Positions 49,995 to 61,095 of a DNA stretch of 64,000 nt are shown here, one piece after another. Both the position numbers and the translations under genes were made by a program. The notes under the pieces were generated by a model. The model searched no databases. It was not told the DNA's origin and saw only the letters and a program-made list of their open reading frames with translations. Location: NCBI GenBank assembly GCA_009667805.1, contig RXON01001491.1, positions 1 to 64,000 on the forward strand, written 5' to 3'. The DNA comes from Leptobrachium leishanense (lineage: Eukaryota; Chordata; Amphibia; Anura; Megophryidae). Position 1 is the stretch's first letter, and every line of letters begins with the position of its first letter.

Positions 49995-50945
49995 GTGCTG
50001 AGCACCTTATACAGAGAGCAACTTATACAGAGCGCTGTATACACAGAACACAAAATACAGAGACCATTATTTAAGCTTTGGGTACGAATGGTCATCCTAC
50101 TAATAACTTTTCTGAGGATTCTAAGATATTCATACATTTAAAACTGTAATAGCAGTGAGGGAGGCAGAGACAGGAGACTATCATTCACTAATTACCATAA
50201 GAAAAAACTGTCTTTTAAACTTCAAAGCAAATTTAAGCCCTGATCAAATACACCACATGATCCAATATACCACATAAATGGCACATTCCATGATACAGAC
50301 TAGATGACAGAGAAGTTAGAGGCAACAGATCGGGTTTGGAGGCATTAAAACTAGATAGAGAAAGAGAGTTGAGGCATAGAGTTCAGGATCACATTATACA
50401 TGTAATAGAACACAAAATACTTACCTGAGCATGCAATCCTACTTCTGACACCATTCTGTAAGGTCTGAAAAGCTCTCCTTTCCCATCTCCGGTATCCGCA
50501 TGTCCCCCCCATCTCCGTTACCGGTCAGGATTTGCTGTACCCAGGCATCGACGAGCACGCGTTGGTGCAAAATGAGACACAGACAACATGCTATGTCCTT
50601 CAAACTGAAATGTATTCATCAACAGTCAGGAGTATATATGCCTTTACATACAAAATGGAGGAGGAGGAATGATGTTATAACCAATCAGAGACTACCACGT
50701 GTACATGTGATACGTGTCACCTTATATGGTAAGGTGCTGCAATGTCATTAAGCAGGTTTTAAGGAATTTGCCTCAGGGGTATAGTCAGGTGGGGTCTCCC
50801 ATACAGCAGAGCGGGATTTAAGAGGCACAAGAGGGGGTTGGGACAGATGGCCTGAGGACAGTTGGGGAAGAGGCAAGCAATGAATTGCATATTTCAATTA
50901 CTTATAATTTTGGATATAAAATCCCTTACACATATCACACTCACA
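49995..50945. other. Unassigned, possible LTR in minus orientation
   Basis: 50480-50940 on the minus strand has ctctgattggttataacat (CCAAT-type box, similar to the LTR at 45846-46369 and 59700-60318), a TATATA (about 50633) and 'gtctgtgtctcattttgc'. No boundaries set, no ORF of interest. Confidence 0.3.
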
Positions 50946-51035
50946 CAGTGGCGTAGCGTGGGGGGGGCTGGGGGGGCCGTGGCCACGGGCGCAGTTTTGT
51001 TAGGGGCGCATTTGCGCCCCTAAAACTGGCCCGCG

Positions 51036-51325
51036 GGTTGAGGGGACCCAGAAGATGCCGGCAGCGGGAGTGCCTGCCCGCCGCCCGGTCCTGAACAGGT
51101 CATTCCTGTTCTTGAAGGGGATGCGGCTGCGTGCAGGCGCAGCCGGTCACGTGGTCCAGCTAATCAGGTGGTACTGAGTCTCTGTACCACCTGATTAGCC
51201 GGACCACGTGACCTCCGCACACCTGCACGCAGCCGCCTCCCCTTCAAGAACAGGACGGACTGTTCAGGACCGGGCGGCGGGCAGGCACTCCCGCTGCCCG
51301 GCATCTTCTGGGTCCCCTCAACCCC
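51036..51325. repeat. GC-rich palindrome, arms about 138 bp
   Basis: Left arm 51036-51173 (gggacccagaagatgccg to taatcaggtggta) and right arm 51185-51325 are complementary with a few small differences; loop ctgagtctctg. Confidence 0.9.
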
Positions 51326-51339
51326 TGCCGGAGCAATAT

Positions 51340-52745
51340 CCAGGTGAGAGCTGGGGCAAATACATGTGTAAACTGGGGGGCAAATACATGAGCTGGGGCA
51401 AATACATGTGTAAGCTGGGGGGCAAATACATGTGAGAGCTGGGGCAAATCCATGAGCTGGGGCAATATCCATGAGAGAGCTGAGGCAAATCCATGAGCTG
51501 GGGGCAAATCCATGAGCTGGGGCAAATCCATGAGAGAGCTGAGGCAAATCCATGAGCTGGGGCAAATACATGTGTAAGCTGGGGGGCAAATACATGTGAG
51601 AGCTGGGGCAAATCCATGAGCTGGGGCAATATCCATGAGAGAGCTGAGGCAAATCCATGAGCTGGGGGCAAATCCATGAGCTGGGGGCAAATCCATGAGC
51701 TGGGGCAAATCCATGAGTGAGCTGGGGCAAATCCATGTGTGAGCTGGGGCAATCCATGTGTGAGCTGGCAAATCCATGAGCTGGGGCAAATCCATGAGCT
51801 GGGGCAAATCCATGAGAGAGCTGGGGCAAATCCATGAGCTGGGGCAAATCCATGAGAGAGCTGAGGCAAATCCATGAGCTGGGGCAAATCCATGTGTGAG
51901 CTGGGGCAAATCCATGTGTGAGCTGGGGCAAATCCATGAGCTGGGGCAAATCCATGAGAGAGCTGGGGCAAATCCATGAGCTGGGGCAAATCCATGAGCT
52001 GGGGCAAATCCATGAGAGAGCTGGGGCAAATCCATGAGCTGGGGCAAATCCCATGAGCTGGGGCAAATCCATGTGTGAGCTGGGGCAAATCCATGAGCTG
52101 GGGCAAATCCATGAGCTGGGGCAAATCCATGAGAGAGCTGGGGCAAATCCATGAGCTGGGGCAAATCCATGAGAGAGCTGGGGCAAATCCATGAGCTGGG
52201 GCAAATCCATGAGCTGGGGCAAATCCATGAGAGAGCTGGGGCAAATCCATGAGCTGGGGCAAATCCATGAGAGAGCTGGGGCAAATTCATGAGCTGGGGC
52301 AAATCCATGAGAGAGCTGGGCAAATCCATGAGCTGGGGCAAATCCATGAGAGAGCTGGGGTAAATCATGTGTGAGCTGGGGCAAATCCCATGAGCTGGGG
52401 CAAATCCATGTGAGAGCTGGGGCAAATCCATGTGAGAGCTGGGGCAAATCCATGTGTGAGCTGGGGCAAATCCATGTGAGAGCTGGGGCAAATCCCATGA
52501 GCTGGGGCAATATCCATGTGTGAGCTGGGCAATATCCATGTGTGAGCTGGGGCAAATCCATGTGAGAGCTGGGGCAGTAGCCATGTGTGAGCTGGGGCAA
52601 TATCCATGTGTGAGCTGGGGCAATATCCATGTGAGAGCTACGGCAATATCCATGTGAGAGCTGGGGCAATATCCATGTGTGAGCTGGGGCAATATCCATG
52701 TGTGAGCTGGGGCAATATCCATGTGAGAGCTGGGGCAATATCGAT
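51340..52745. repeat. Minisatellite (gagctggggcaaatccatga)
   Basis: About 65 units alternating 19-bp (gagctggggcaaatccat) and 25-bp forms (with gagaga or gtgtga). The left end carries aatacatgtgtaa variants, and the right end (52500-52745) caatatccatgtg variants. Confidence 0.96.
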
Positions 52746-52819
52746 AACGTGTCCACAGGTTGGGGGGGCGTACAATTCTTGGCTGGCCCCGGGCGCTGAC
52801 AATCCACGCTACGCCACTG

Positions 52820-53029
52820 CACCCACACACCTCATATAACACACACATCTCATATCACACACACCTCATATCACACACACACACACCTCATATAACACAC
52901 ATCTCATATCACACACTCCTCATATCACACACACACCTCATATAACACACACCTCATATCACACACACACACCTCATATAACACACACCCACACACCTCA
53001 TATCACACATACGCTTCATAACACACATA
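52820..53029. repeat. CA-rich cluster of 'cacctcatat' repeats
   Basis: Alternating cacacacctcatatcacac and cacctcatataacac units, about 17-20 bp, at the right edge of the hAT-like element. Confidence 0.85.
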
Positions 53030-53390
53030 GGCTGAAAAAAGCCGTGCTCCATCGGGTTCAGCCTTTCACACATCACCTGCTGCTGCTGATCCAAAAGAAG
53101 CAAAAAAAAACAGTCTGAAGCGCTCGCCAATATGCAAAACACTGGGAATAAATTCCTTCTTGCCCCCAGATGGCGTCAGATTCTCCTTGGATCAAGAAGC
53201 TTTTACCCACATATTAAATATTATGACCCTTAATATTCTGTGTCTGCAGGAAGTCATCCAGTCGCTGCTTAAACGTCTGTACAGTCTCTGACCCAACCAC
53301 CTCAACAGGCAGAGAATTCATCCAGTGTAAATGGGTGACCTAGTGTCCAGTGTATAGTCCTGTTAATGAACAGGTTTCCAGACAATGGTT
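53030..53390 (-). mobile_element. CR1-clade LINE 3' fragment
   Basis: The minus strand matches the 3' end of the 20530-24590 LINE: gaggctgaac-type tail (near 53040), agcttcttgatccaagga, ttaatattctgtgtctgc, then the ORF2 end encoding SLPVEVVG near 53290-53320. It continues into the minisatellite at 53391, whose unit comes from ORF2 further upstream. Confidence 0.85.
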
Positions 53391-53990
53391 TATAAGGACC
53401 CCATATATATTTATATAAGGTTATCAGATCCCTCTGAGGCCTCGTATATATTTATATAAAGTTATCAGACCCCTCTGAGACCCCGTATATATTTATATAA
53501 AGTTATCAGACCCCTCTGAGGCCTCGTATATATTTATATAAAGTTATCAGACCCCTCTGAGACCCCATATATATTTATATAAAGTTATCACACCCCTCTA
53601 AGGCCCTATGTATATATTTATATAAAGTTATCAGACCCGTCGAAGGCCCCGTATATATATTATATATATATATATATATAAAGTTATCAGACCCGTCTGT
53701 GGCCCCGTATATATATATATAAAGTTATCAGATCCCTCTGAGGCCCCATATATATTTATATAAAGTTATCAGACCCCTCTGAGCCCCGAATATATTTATA
53801 TAAAGTTAGCAAACCCCTCTGAGGCCTCGTATTTATTTATATAAAGTTATCACACCCCTCTAAGGCCCCATATAGATTTATATAAAGTTATCACACCCCT
53901 CTAAGGCCCCTTGTATATATTTATATAAAGTTATTAGACCCGTCTGAGGCACCGTATATATATCTAAAGTTATCAGACCCCTCTGAGGCG
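53391..53990. repeat. 41-bp minisatellite derived from CR1 ORF2
   Basis: About 14-15 units of gttatcagacccctctgagg plus cctcgtatatatttatataaa. The unit equals the reverse complement of the LINE at about 24043-24085 (gatctgataaccttatata, atacggggcc), which encodes LRGDLITLYKYIRG. At the far end the array finishes on 'gaggcgc', precisely the next bases of the LINE. Confidence 0.92.
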
Positions 53991-54460
53991 CTGTAAATCT
54001 TCCATTCCCCTTATTCATTTAGTTGCGTCTCTGCACTTTTTCTGGCGTCATATCTTTATATAAAGCAGGTGTTGGATTCACACAGCATATTCAAGGTGTG
54101 TCTGTCCATTGGTTTATAAAGAGGTAAAATGATGTTTTCATGGCGAGAGTGAATTCCCCTTTTAATGGCTATACCTTGCTGGCCTTGGCAGCTGCTGTTT
54201 GACATTGGACATTGTCATGGGCGTCCGCAGGATGGGGCAAGGGGGGGCACTTGCCCCCCCAGAACCAGGGCTCCCTGTATGCTCTGCCCAGACAGCTGTG
54301 TGTGCAGAAAAGGGGGGTTGTCTATGGAGGCGCTTGTTAATATAGAATTTGGGGTTGCAGCCTACAAGGTGTTACACATAAACCTCAATGAAATGTGCAA
54401 ATACGGTAAAGGAAACAAGGAAAGTCCTAGTGGCGCAGTAATAAATCTATGGTTCTTATA
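53991..54460. other. Unassigned sequence with a repeat terminus
   Basis: 54216 starts 'catgggcgtccgcagg', a terminus seen in inverted form at 62655-62681. It is followed by a hairpin (caagggggggcac / cttgccccccc). No gene. Confidence 0.4.
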
Positions 54461-54666
54461 ATGAGAAACAAAGGGGGGTGTTTGTGAGGGTCCTGAGAAC
54501 GAGCAACAGCACAATGGCCTGCTCTACGGTGGGTGCCCGCTCAGGTCTCACAAACAAGGTTTTAGCTTGATTGTGCCATTACAGTGATGAATTTTCCATA
54601 TGAAAATCAGCCTGCTCTCACCCAGAAAGGGTGGCCAGTGCTGATTGCACCCCCCTTGTTTCTCAC
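54461..54666. mobile_element. Small MITE (206 bp) with long target duplication
   Basis: Inner ends gagaaacaaaggggggtg and caccccccttgtttctc form inverted repeats. Both sides carry TATGGTTCTTATA (54448-54460 and 54667-54679). A long duplication of this kind points to a MULE/MuDR-type mobiliser (9-10 bp expected), with extra matching bases by chance. Confidence 0.75.
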
Positions 54667-54679
54667 TATGGTTCTTATA

Positions 54680-55799
54680 AACCAGGTCTAAAGGCCATTC
54701 GGGTACTAGTAATAGGACCCAAATCAACAATGGCTCTATATGTCACAATGGACCGTCAGATCCCGAGATACGTGCAAATAGCAATAAAATGTGCAAATGA
54801 CAGTCAAATGTGCAAAATCACACTCCACAGTCCAATTGGCAATAGTAAATTCTTAAAACATGCAAAAAATTCTAGTTTTTATGATACAATGGTGTATGAT
54901 AAAACCACTTGTGCAAATGCATATAAAGTGCATGTGCTCATAAAATCTACTTATCAATAAAGTGCATACACAAAATGTGCAGTGGTATGCGAGATACTGT
55001 AGGGAATAGTTCTCTTCCAGGTTAATAGTCCAAAATAGATATGTCCTAAACCACAGTAAAGTGCACGTGCAATTGTGCAAAATATAAATGAAACCAGGTT
55101 CTGTGGTCACAAGTCGTTGCACAGCATATGAGCCGCGTTGTAGAGTGAAATGTCCCACTTTCGAAGCTCTTCTCCTCAGTGGACAGATTATAAAGGGAAA
55201 AAAAAGAGAAAAAAAGGAAAAAACAATAGTGCAGACTATTTCATACAATTTTGGTGAGTACTGTATATAGAAGAAACTCACTCACAGATTATAGAGCCTA
55301 GTAAATCCCGGCTCTAGGTTGAAGCACCTCACACCAGATATAGGGTGGCGTGTCCCTTCTTTGTCTTCCAGTTGGCCTCAAATAAAATACAAGCAGAGAG
55401 ACAGCGCTCCCATAGCGTAACACAGTGGGTACAATGACAGTCAGAATTAGCTTTTCAGTCTAACTCACCGATGTTGGAGCCTCGGTTGTCTCAGGCTCAG
55501 CTTGTAAGCGGATGGTACCCCTTAATTCGGTGTGTACCTCACCTCTCTCTCCTGGAGCGTCTCTCTACTTCCACTTCTGCATTGATGTCCAAGCAGGGGA
55601 AAATAGGAGGAGAGAGGGAGGGGGAGGAAGGAAAAAAAACCTTCTGCTGTTACTTTAAAATACCTTCCACAGTCTGGAAGGTTGGAGATGACAGAAATGT
55701 ACTCTAAATATAAGAGTAAAGCTGAGAATCAGGGTAAAGGCTCAAAAATTTATTAAAAACATGTAAAATATAAAATCTCATGGATGGGGGGGTTATACT
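54680..55799. other. Unassigned AT-rich sequence
   Basis: Has many 'gtgcaaat' words (54393-55080) but no ORF of interest. An A-rich run lies near 55196-55225. Confidence 0.35.
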
Positions 55800-55838
55800 G
55801 AACGCGTTTCGGCACTTGACCTGTGCCTTCCTCAAGCA
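55800..55838 (-). ncRNA. Hammerhead-ribozyme-like motif, near-intact
   Basis: The minus strand reads CTTGAGGA, stem-loop GGCACAGGTCAAGTGCC (stem II), then GAAACGCG. Compared with CTGANGA, the residue before TGA is T, so the core is probably inactive. The same layout as at 44840-44880 and 24615-24655. Confidence 0.55.
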
Positions 55839-56190
55839 GTATGGCATATAGGGTAGGGGCTGTGTGTGCAGCCTGCTCGAGTGTTTGTTACTCACAGCAG
55901 GCTGCACCAGAGCCGCGTTCAATACCTCAGCCGCTGCAAGTGATAAGTTAGCAACTTGCCATTGAACGCCGTTCAACTGCTCAGCGCTCAGCAGTGCTAA
56001 CCTAGCACTTGCAGCGACCCGAGGAGATGCTGCGAGTAGCTGAGTGTGACGTTTTAAAGATGGCCGCCGCCATGAAGCAAGTAATAATTCCATACAGCAA
56101 TGTTAATTTTGAGGTTTTTGTTCACCAAAGCACAAAATATTTATTTATTATTTCCCCGGCACATAGACATAGATTACAGTTCAATTTATA
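55839..56190. other. Unassigned
   Basis: Contains several agcacttgc/gcaagtg words (an imperfect palindrome, 55930-56020) and ccgccgccatg. No gene supported. Confidence 0.3.
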
Positions 56191-57311
56191 TGTAGCGCTG
56201 TGGTAAAAAATCGTCTTGCTGTGCAGTACCTATTTTTGGCCACAAGATGGAGACTATCGCGATCAGATACTGGACATTGGGACTACAATAACAGACATGC
56301 TTTGCAAGAAGCCAGGAAGTGGGTGGGGACTGGAGACTTACATCCTCTGCCTCGTGGAGAAAGTTCCAGAGCGCGCCAGGGAGTCAGAGGAGATAGACGC
56401 AGTGAGAGACATCGCAAGAGGGCCTAAGCCAGAGCCTGAGCGAGACCTGTCAGAGTCATTTATTGGACATTCAGCCTGAAGAGAAGGAGAGCGCTTCAAG
56501 TTCCCGAGATTGCTGCAGATCTAAAAGACCCAAGACCTCGAGTAAGGAGTTGCCGCGAGTTGACCGAATACGGAGAGCAGGCGGTGAGTTGGACAAGTCG
56601 TGGACAAGCTGCGGAAAGTCAGACAACGGATCCGGCCGCTAGTATCCCCAGTCAATATCGAGAAGGAGAGACGTCCTGGGTCAGCGGAGCCTAAAGCAAC
56701 CGTCGGATGGTGAGAGGCCTCCAAGGCTGTACTGTAAATAAAGAACCCGCTGCTGTTTTCCTTCTTAAAGTCCACAGGGCCCCAACTTGACTAGTCGAAG
56801 AGATCCTTTAAGTAAATTCACTGGCCAGTTGAATAGTACCCCGGGTACCATACACACACATACACACCTTTCACATTCCGGGACTTAACCTGTGCAGGAC
56901 TCATTTTTGTTGCGTATCGGAACAAGAGTAAAGATACGTTCCGAATATATTTTCCTCTTTTCCGCTGCGCGTTTGTCGTACGTAATCGAAGAGATTGTAT
57001 TTTTGGTTCCGCTACGTGTTCCTTTTTTCGTATATTCGTGCAACTGCTTTTATTTTCTGTTCGGTTACGAATATTTTATTTTCCGAAATACGAAGCCTCG
57101 TGTTTCGTTTCTTTTCCGCTACGCGTTTTACCGCGATACGAAAATACTGTAATATATCTGTGAATACCGTGTCTCAATATCTGCTCATTATTTTAGTAAA
57201 TTATTTAAATGATAAAAACTCACAACTGTGTTGGAGCATATTTATTCCCTAGTGCGGGGAGACTGACCCGTGGTTCAATTTTCAGTGGCTCCTCCGGGAG
57301 TGAGCGCTACA
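56191..57311 (+). mobile_element. Candidate long solo LTR (1121 bp)
   Basis: The segment begins TGTAGCGCT and ends AGCGCTACA (perfect 9-bp inverted ends with TG..CA). An AATAAA near 56737 fits an R region. ORFs (56216-56479 and others) lack family resemblance. No clear target duplication, so the call is tentative. Confidence 0.45.
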
Positions 57312-57684
57312 CATATATTGTTTCAGAAGTAAACATAACGTTTATTCATTAAAAACTATCATTTGTGGTGTGTGCGTACAAAACGCATTGTGCTGACTGC
57401 TTTCCTTTATCATATTTTGTCGGAGTGATACGAAAAACAATCTGAATTTTTCATTAAGAAATCGTCGGCCATTTTGGATTCAAAATTCGCATCCAAAGGG
57501 TTCAACGACACTGCTGCAGCAAACTGAATTGCTGCGCTACAGCAATTCAGCAGCTGCTGAGGTATTGAACGGGCCTCAGGAGTTCCGGTCAGTGTGGGGG
57601 TGGTCTGTGTGGATCTTGTGATGTCACCTCCTCACTCCGCCTTCAATCCACCACGTGCTCCTACTCACTTTAGACGCTGGGAGA
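57312..57684. other. Unassigned
   Basis: No gene. Contains gctgcagcaaactg / cagcaattcagcagctgc imperfect palindromes. Confidence 0.3.
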
Positions 57685-57803
57685 GGCTGCCTGGGCTGAG
57701 ATGCAGGGGCTGCCTGGGCTGAGATGCAGGGGCTGCCTGGGCTGAGATGCAGGGGCTGCCTGGGCTGAGATGCAGGGGCTGCCTGGGCTGAGATGCAGGG
57801 GCT
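57685..57803. repeat. 23-bp minisatellite, five units
   Basis: Five near-identical units of ggctgcctgggctgagatgc plus agg. The ORFs (AAPASQPRQP) are artefacts. Confidence 0.93.
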
Positions 57804-57957
57804 GCTGCTGCTGTGGCCACTGGATGGAATGCTGGACACAGCAACAAAAGGTGATGATTGTCAAATCTTTATTAAGCTTGATGCCCCCTGGTCTGAGGTC
57901 TAGTTTGTCTGCCTGGGGAGGAGGAACACAATGATTAATAGTAATCTGGTGGGGATG
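57804..57957. other. Unassigned spacer
   Basis: Contains TTTATT (AATAAA on the minus strand) near 57870, possibly a transcript 3' end, without further support. Confidence 0.3.
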
Positions 57958-59225
57958 AGTTTACAATCTAAGAGGAGAGGGGACCCTGCCCCAGAGCTTA
58001 CAATCTAAGAGGAGAGGGGTCCCTGCCCCAGAGCTTACAATCTAAGAGGAGAGGGGACCCTGCCCCAGAGCTTACAATCTAAGAGGAGAGGGGACCCTGC
58101 CCCAGAGTTTACAATCTAAGAGGAGAGGGGACCCTGCCCCAGAGCTTACAATCTAAGAGGAGAGGGGACCCTGCTCCAGAGCTTACAATCTAAGAGGAGA
58201 GGGGACCCTGCCCCAGAGCTTACAATCTAAGAGGAGAGGGACCCTGCCCCAGAGTTTACAATCTAAGAGGAGAGGGGACCCTGCCCCAGAGCTTACAATC
58301 TAAGAGGAGAGGGGACCCTGCCCCAGAGTTTACAATCTAAGAGGAGAGAGGACCCTGCCCCAGAGCTTACAATCTAAGAGGAGAGGGGACCCTGCCCCAG
58401 AGCTTACAATCTAAGAGGAGAGGGGACCCTGCCCCAGAGCTTACAATCTAAGAGGAGAGGGGACCCTGCCCCAGAGCTTACAATCTAAGAGGAGAGGGGA
58501 CCCTGCTCCAGAGCTTACAATCTAAGAGGAGAGGGGACCCTGCTCCAGAGCTTACAATCTAAGAGGAGAGGGGACCCTGCTCCAGAGCTTACAATCTAAG
58601 AGGAGAGGGGACCCTGCCCCAGAGCTTACAATCTAAGAGGAGAGGGACCCTGCCCCAGAGCTTACAATCTAAGAGGAGAGGGGACCCTGCCCCAGAGCTT
58701 ACAATCTAAGAGGAGAGGGGACCCTGCCCCAGAGCTTACAATCTAAGAGGAGAGGGGATCCTGCCCCAGAGCTTACAATCTAAGAGGAGAGGGGATCCTG
58801 CCTCAGAGTTTACAATCTAAGAGGAGAGGGGACCCTGCCCCAGAGCTTACAATCTAAAAGAAGAGGGACCCTGCTCCAGAGTTTACAATCTAAGAGGAGA
58901 GGGGACCCTGCCCCAGAGCTTACAATCTAAGAGGAGAGGGGACCCTGCTCCAGAGCTTACAATCTAAGAGGAGAGGGGATCCTGCACCAGAGTTTACAAT
59001 CTAAAAGAAGAGGGACCCTGCCCCAGAGCTTACAATCTAAGAGGAGAGGGGACCCTGCTCCAGAGCTTACAATCTAAGAGGAGAGGGGACCCTGCTCCAG
59101 AGCTTACAATCTAAGAGGAGAGGGGACCCTGCCCCAGAGCTTACAATCTAAGAGGAGAGGGGACCCTGCTCCAGAGCTTAAAATCTAAAAGGAGAGGGGA
59201 CCCTGCCCCAGAGCTTACAATCTAA
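57958..59225. repeat. 38-bp minisatellite, array 2
   Basis: About 33 units of ccagagcttacaatctaaga plus ggagaggggaccctgc, with a few 36-37 bp deletions (agagggaccc) and 'gagtttacaatc' variants. Same unit as 12832-13268. Continues across two insertions to 61095. Confidence 0.97.
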
Positions 59226-59651
59226 GGCTGGTGTAAGACCAGCGCACTTTTAACGTGCGTTCTGGCGCACTTAATCACGGCCGCACTAGCAGCAAATGAC
59301 GGGCAATGACAGCTAATATACGAAGTACGGTCGCACGAAAGTCTGGCCGCGCAACGCAAGTGGAAATGAACGCATTTTTTCGAGAACGCAGAACCGCTAG
59401 TACGGACGTACAGAGTGCGCTGCAGCGGCATAGCGGTGTGTGTGTGTGATTTGGAGACGTCAGACCCTGCTCGTGTCCGGCCAACATAACGTCCAGACAC
59501 CCAAAGTTTCCTGGTTTGGATCTGTAAAAAATCACGCACAAAAATGCGCATCGTATGACCGTTTTCGCGTATTCCATGAAAAAATACGTCAATGCGTTCG
59601 TACGCACTTCTTTACGTTCGCGTGTAAAAATGCTTTCGTTTGACCCTAGCC
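59226..59651. mobile_element. Harbinger-like MITE (426 bp) inserted in the 38-bp array
   Basis: Left end ggctggtgtaagacc, right end tttgaccctagcc, flanked by TAA on both sides (59223-59225 and 59652-59654). TAA-type 3-bp duplication and GGC ends fit PIF/Harbinger. The interior is CpG-rich (gtgcgttctggcgcac). No transposase. Confidence 0.72.
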
Positions 59652-59699
59652 TAAGAGGAGAGGGGACCCTGCTCCAGAGTTTACAATCTAAGAGGAGAG
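59652..59699. repeat. 38-bp minisatellite remnant between two insertions
   Basis: One unit plus part of the next, ending with the GAGAG duplication of the LTR. Confidence 0.9.
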
Positions 59700-60318
59700 T
59701 GTTAGATTTTAATTTTCGGTATGAATATATAAATATCCTGTAAATCAATTATGATTTATAAATATGAATATACTGTATAAATATCCTGTAATTCAATTAT
59801 GACTTATAAAAGCTTGCTCTAATGAAGGGCTGTGGTCCCCCCCCCCTTCTTGTCCCAATACAATGTCTGTTCAGCTTCATTTCCTCTCGAGGCTGGCCAG
59901 GGGTGTTGATTAAAATAGATATCCTGTGTTAACTCTTAGAAATGCCTGCTAAATCTATGTGACGTCTGATATAGAAAACCCATCTCTGAACCATATATGG
60001 TAATAAGTTAACTGAGTGGCTAAGCTCTGATTGGCTGTTATCACATTCCTGTGTGGGGTGTATATGAAATTTGTGTCTACAACAAACGTTTCTATTGGAT
60101 GTTGAAACCTAACAAAGGTCTGTCTAACAAAGGGATATTTAGACATGATGCAGCCATTTCCTGTGTGTGGTTGATTTTACTGTCTCCGCTGATCAGCGTA
60201 GCGCAGCATCTTACTTTATTTTGACATATGAGGAAGAAATGACAGACTTTTTGGGATTCCATATATGGTAATTATAATAGGAAAATTGTTTTTGTTTGTT
60301 TATGGTTATAATTTAACA
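59700..60318 (+). mobile_element. Solo LTR (619 bp) inserted in the 38-bp array
   Basis: Starts TGTTAGATTTTAA and ends TTATAATTTAACA, flanked by GAGAG on both sides (59695-59699, 60319-60323), a 5-bp duplication. Has a tandem AT-rich block (gaatatataaatatcctgta) at 59720-59800 and a CCAAT-type 'ctctgattggctg'. The minus-strand relative is at 45846-46369. Confidence 0.85.
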
Positions 60319-61095
60319 GAGAGGGGATCCTGCCCCAGAGTTGACAATCTAAGAGGAGAGGGGACCCTGCCCCAGAGCTTACAATCTAAAAGGAGAGGGG
60401 ACCCTGCTCCAGAGCTTACAATCTAAGAGGAAAGGGGACCCTGCTCCAGAGCTTTCAATCTAAGAGGAGAGGGGACCCTGCTCCAGAGCTTACAATCTAA
60501 TAGGAGAGGGGACCCTGCTCCAGAGCTTACAATCTAAGAGGAGAGGGGACCCTGCCCCACAGTTTACAATCAAAGAGGAGAGGGGACCCTGCTCCAGAGT
60601 TTACAATCTAAGAGGAGAGGGGATCCTACCCCAGAGCTTACAATCTAAGAGGAGAGGGGACCCTGCCCCAGAGCTTACAATCTAAGAGGAGAGGGGATCC
60701 TGCCCCAGAGCTTACAATCTAAGAGGAGAGGGGACCCTGCTCCAGAGTTTACAATCTAAGAGGAGAGGGGACCCTGCCCCAGAGCTTACAATCTAAGAGG
60801 AGAGGGGACCCTGCTCCAGATCTTACAATCTAAGAGGAAAGGGGACCCTGCTGCAGAGCTTACAATCTAAGAGGAGAGGGGACCCTGCTCCAGAATTTAC
60901 AATCTAAGAGGAGAGGGGACCCTGCCCCAGAGTTTACAATCTAAGAGGAGAGGGGACCCTGCTCCAGAGCCTACAATCTAAGAGGAAAGGGGACCCTGCC
61001 CCAGAGCTTACAATCTAAGAGGAGAGGGGACCCCCAGAGCTTACAATCTAAGAGGAGAGGGGACCCTGCTCCAGAGTTTACAATCTAAGCAGAGA
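60319..61095. repeat. 38-bp minisatellite, array 3
   Basis: About 20 units, the continuation of array 2 after the LTR, with more sequence variation (gaggaaaggggac, gctgcagagc). Confidence 0.96.

Larger units (their letters stand above)
50946..52819. mobile_element. hAT-like DNA transposon (CAGTGGCGTAGC ends) carrying a minisatellite
   Basis: Ends are cagtggcgtagcgtgg and ccacgctacgccactg, flanked by CACTCACA (50938-50945) and CACCCACA (52820-52827), an 8-bp duplication with one mismatch, as for hAT elements. The interior is a GC-rich palindrome (51036-51325) followed by a minisatellite (51340-52745). No transposase. Confidence 0.8.

Noticed and set aside
51164..52848. 554- and 534-codon ORFs on the minus strand
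   Set aside because: Low-complexity products of the 'gagctggggcaaatccatga' array; both frames read the same unit.
56200..56479. ORFs with acidic/arginine-rich sequence as a host gene
   Set aside because: They lie inside the candidate LTR, overlap each other in two frames and have no recognisable domain.
57958..61095. Regular direct repeats suggestive of a CRISPR array
   Set aside because: There are no unique spacers, the repeats are contiguous, and the genome is eukaryotic.
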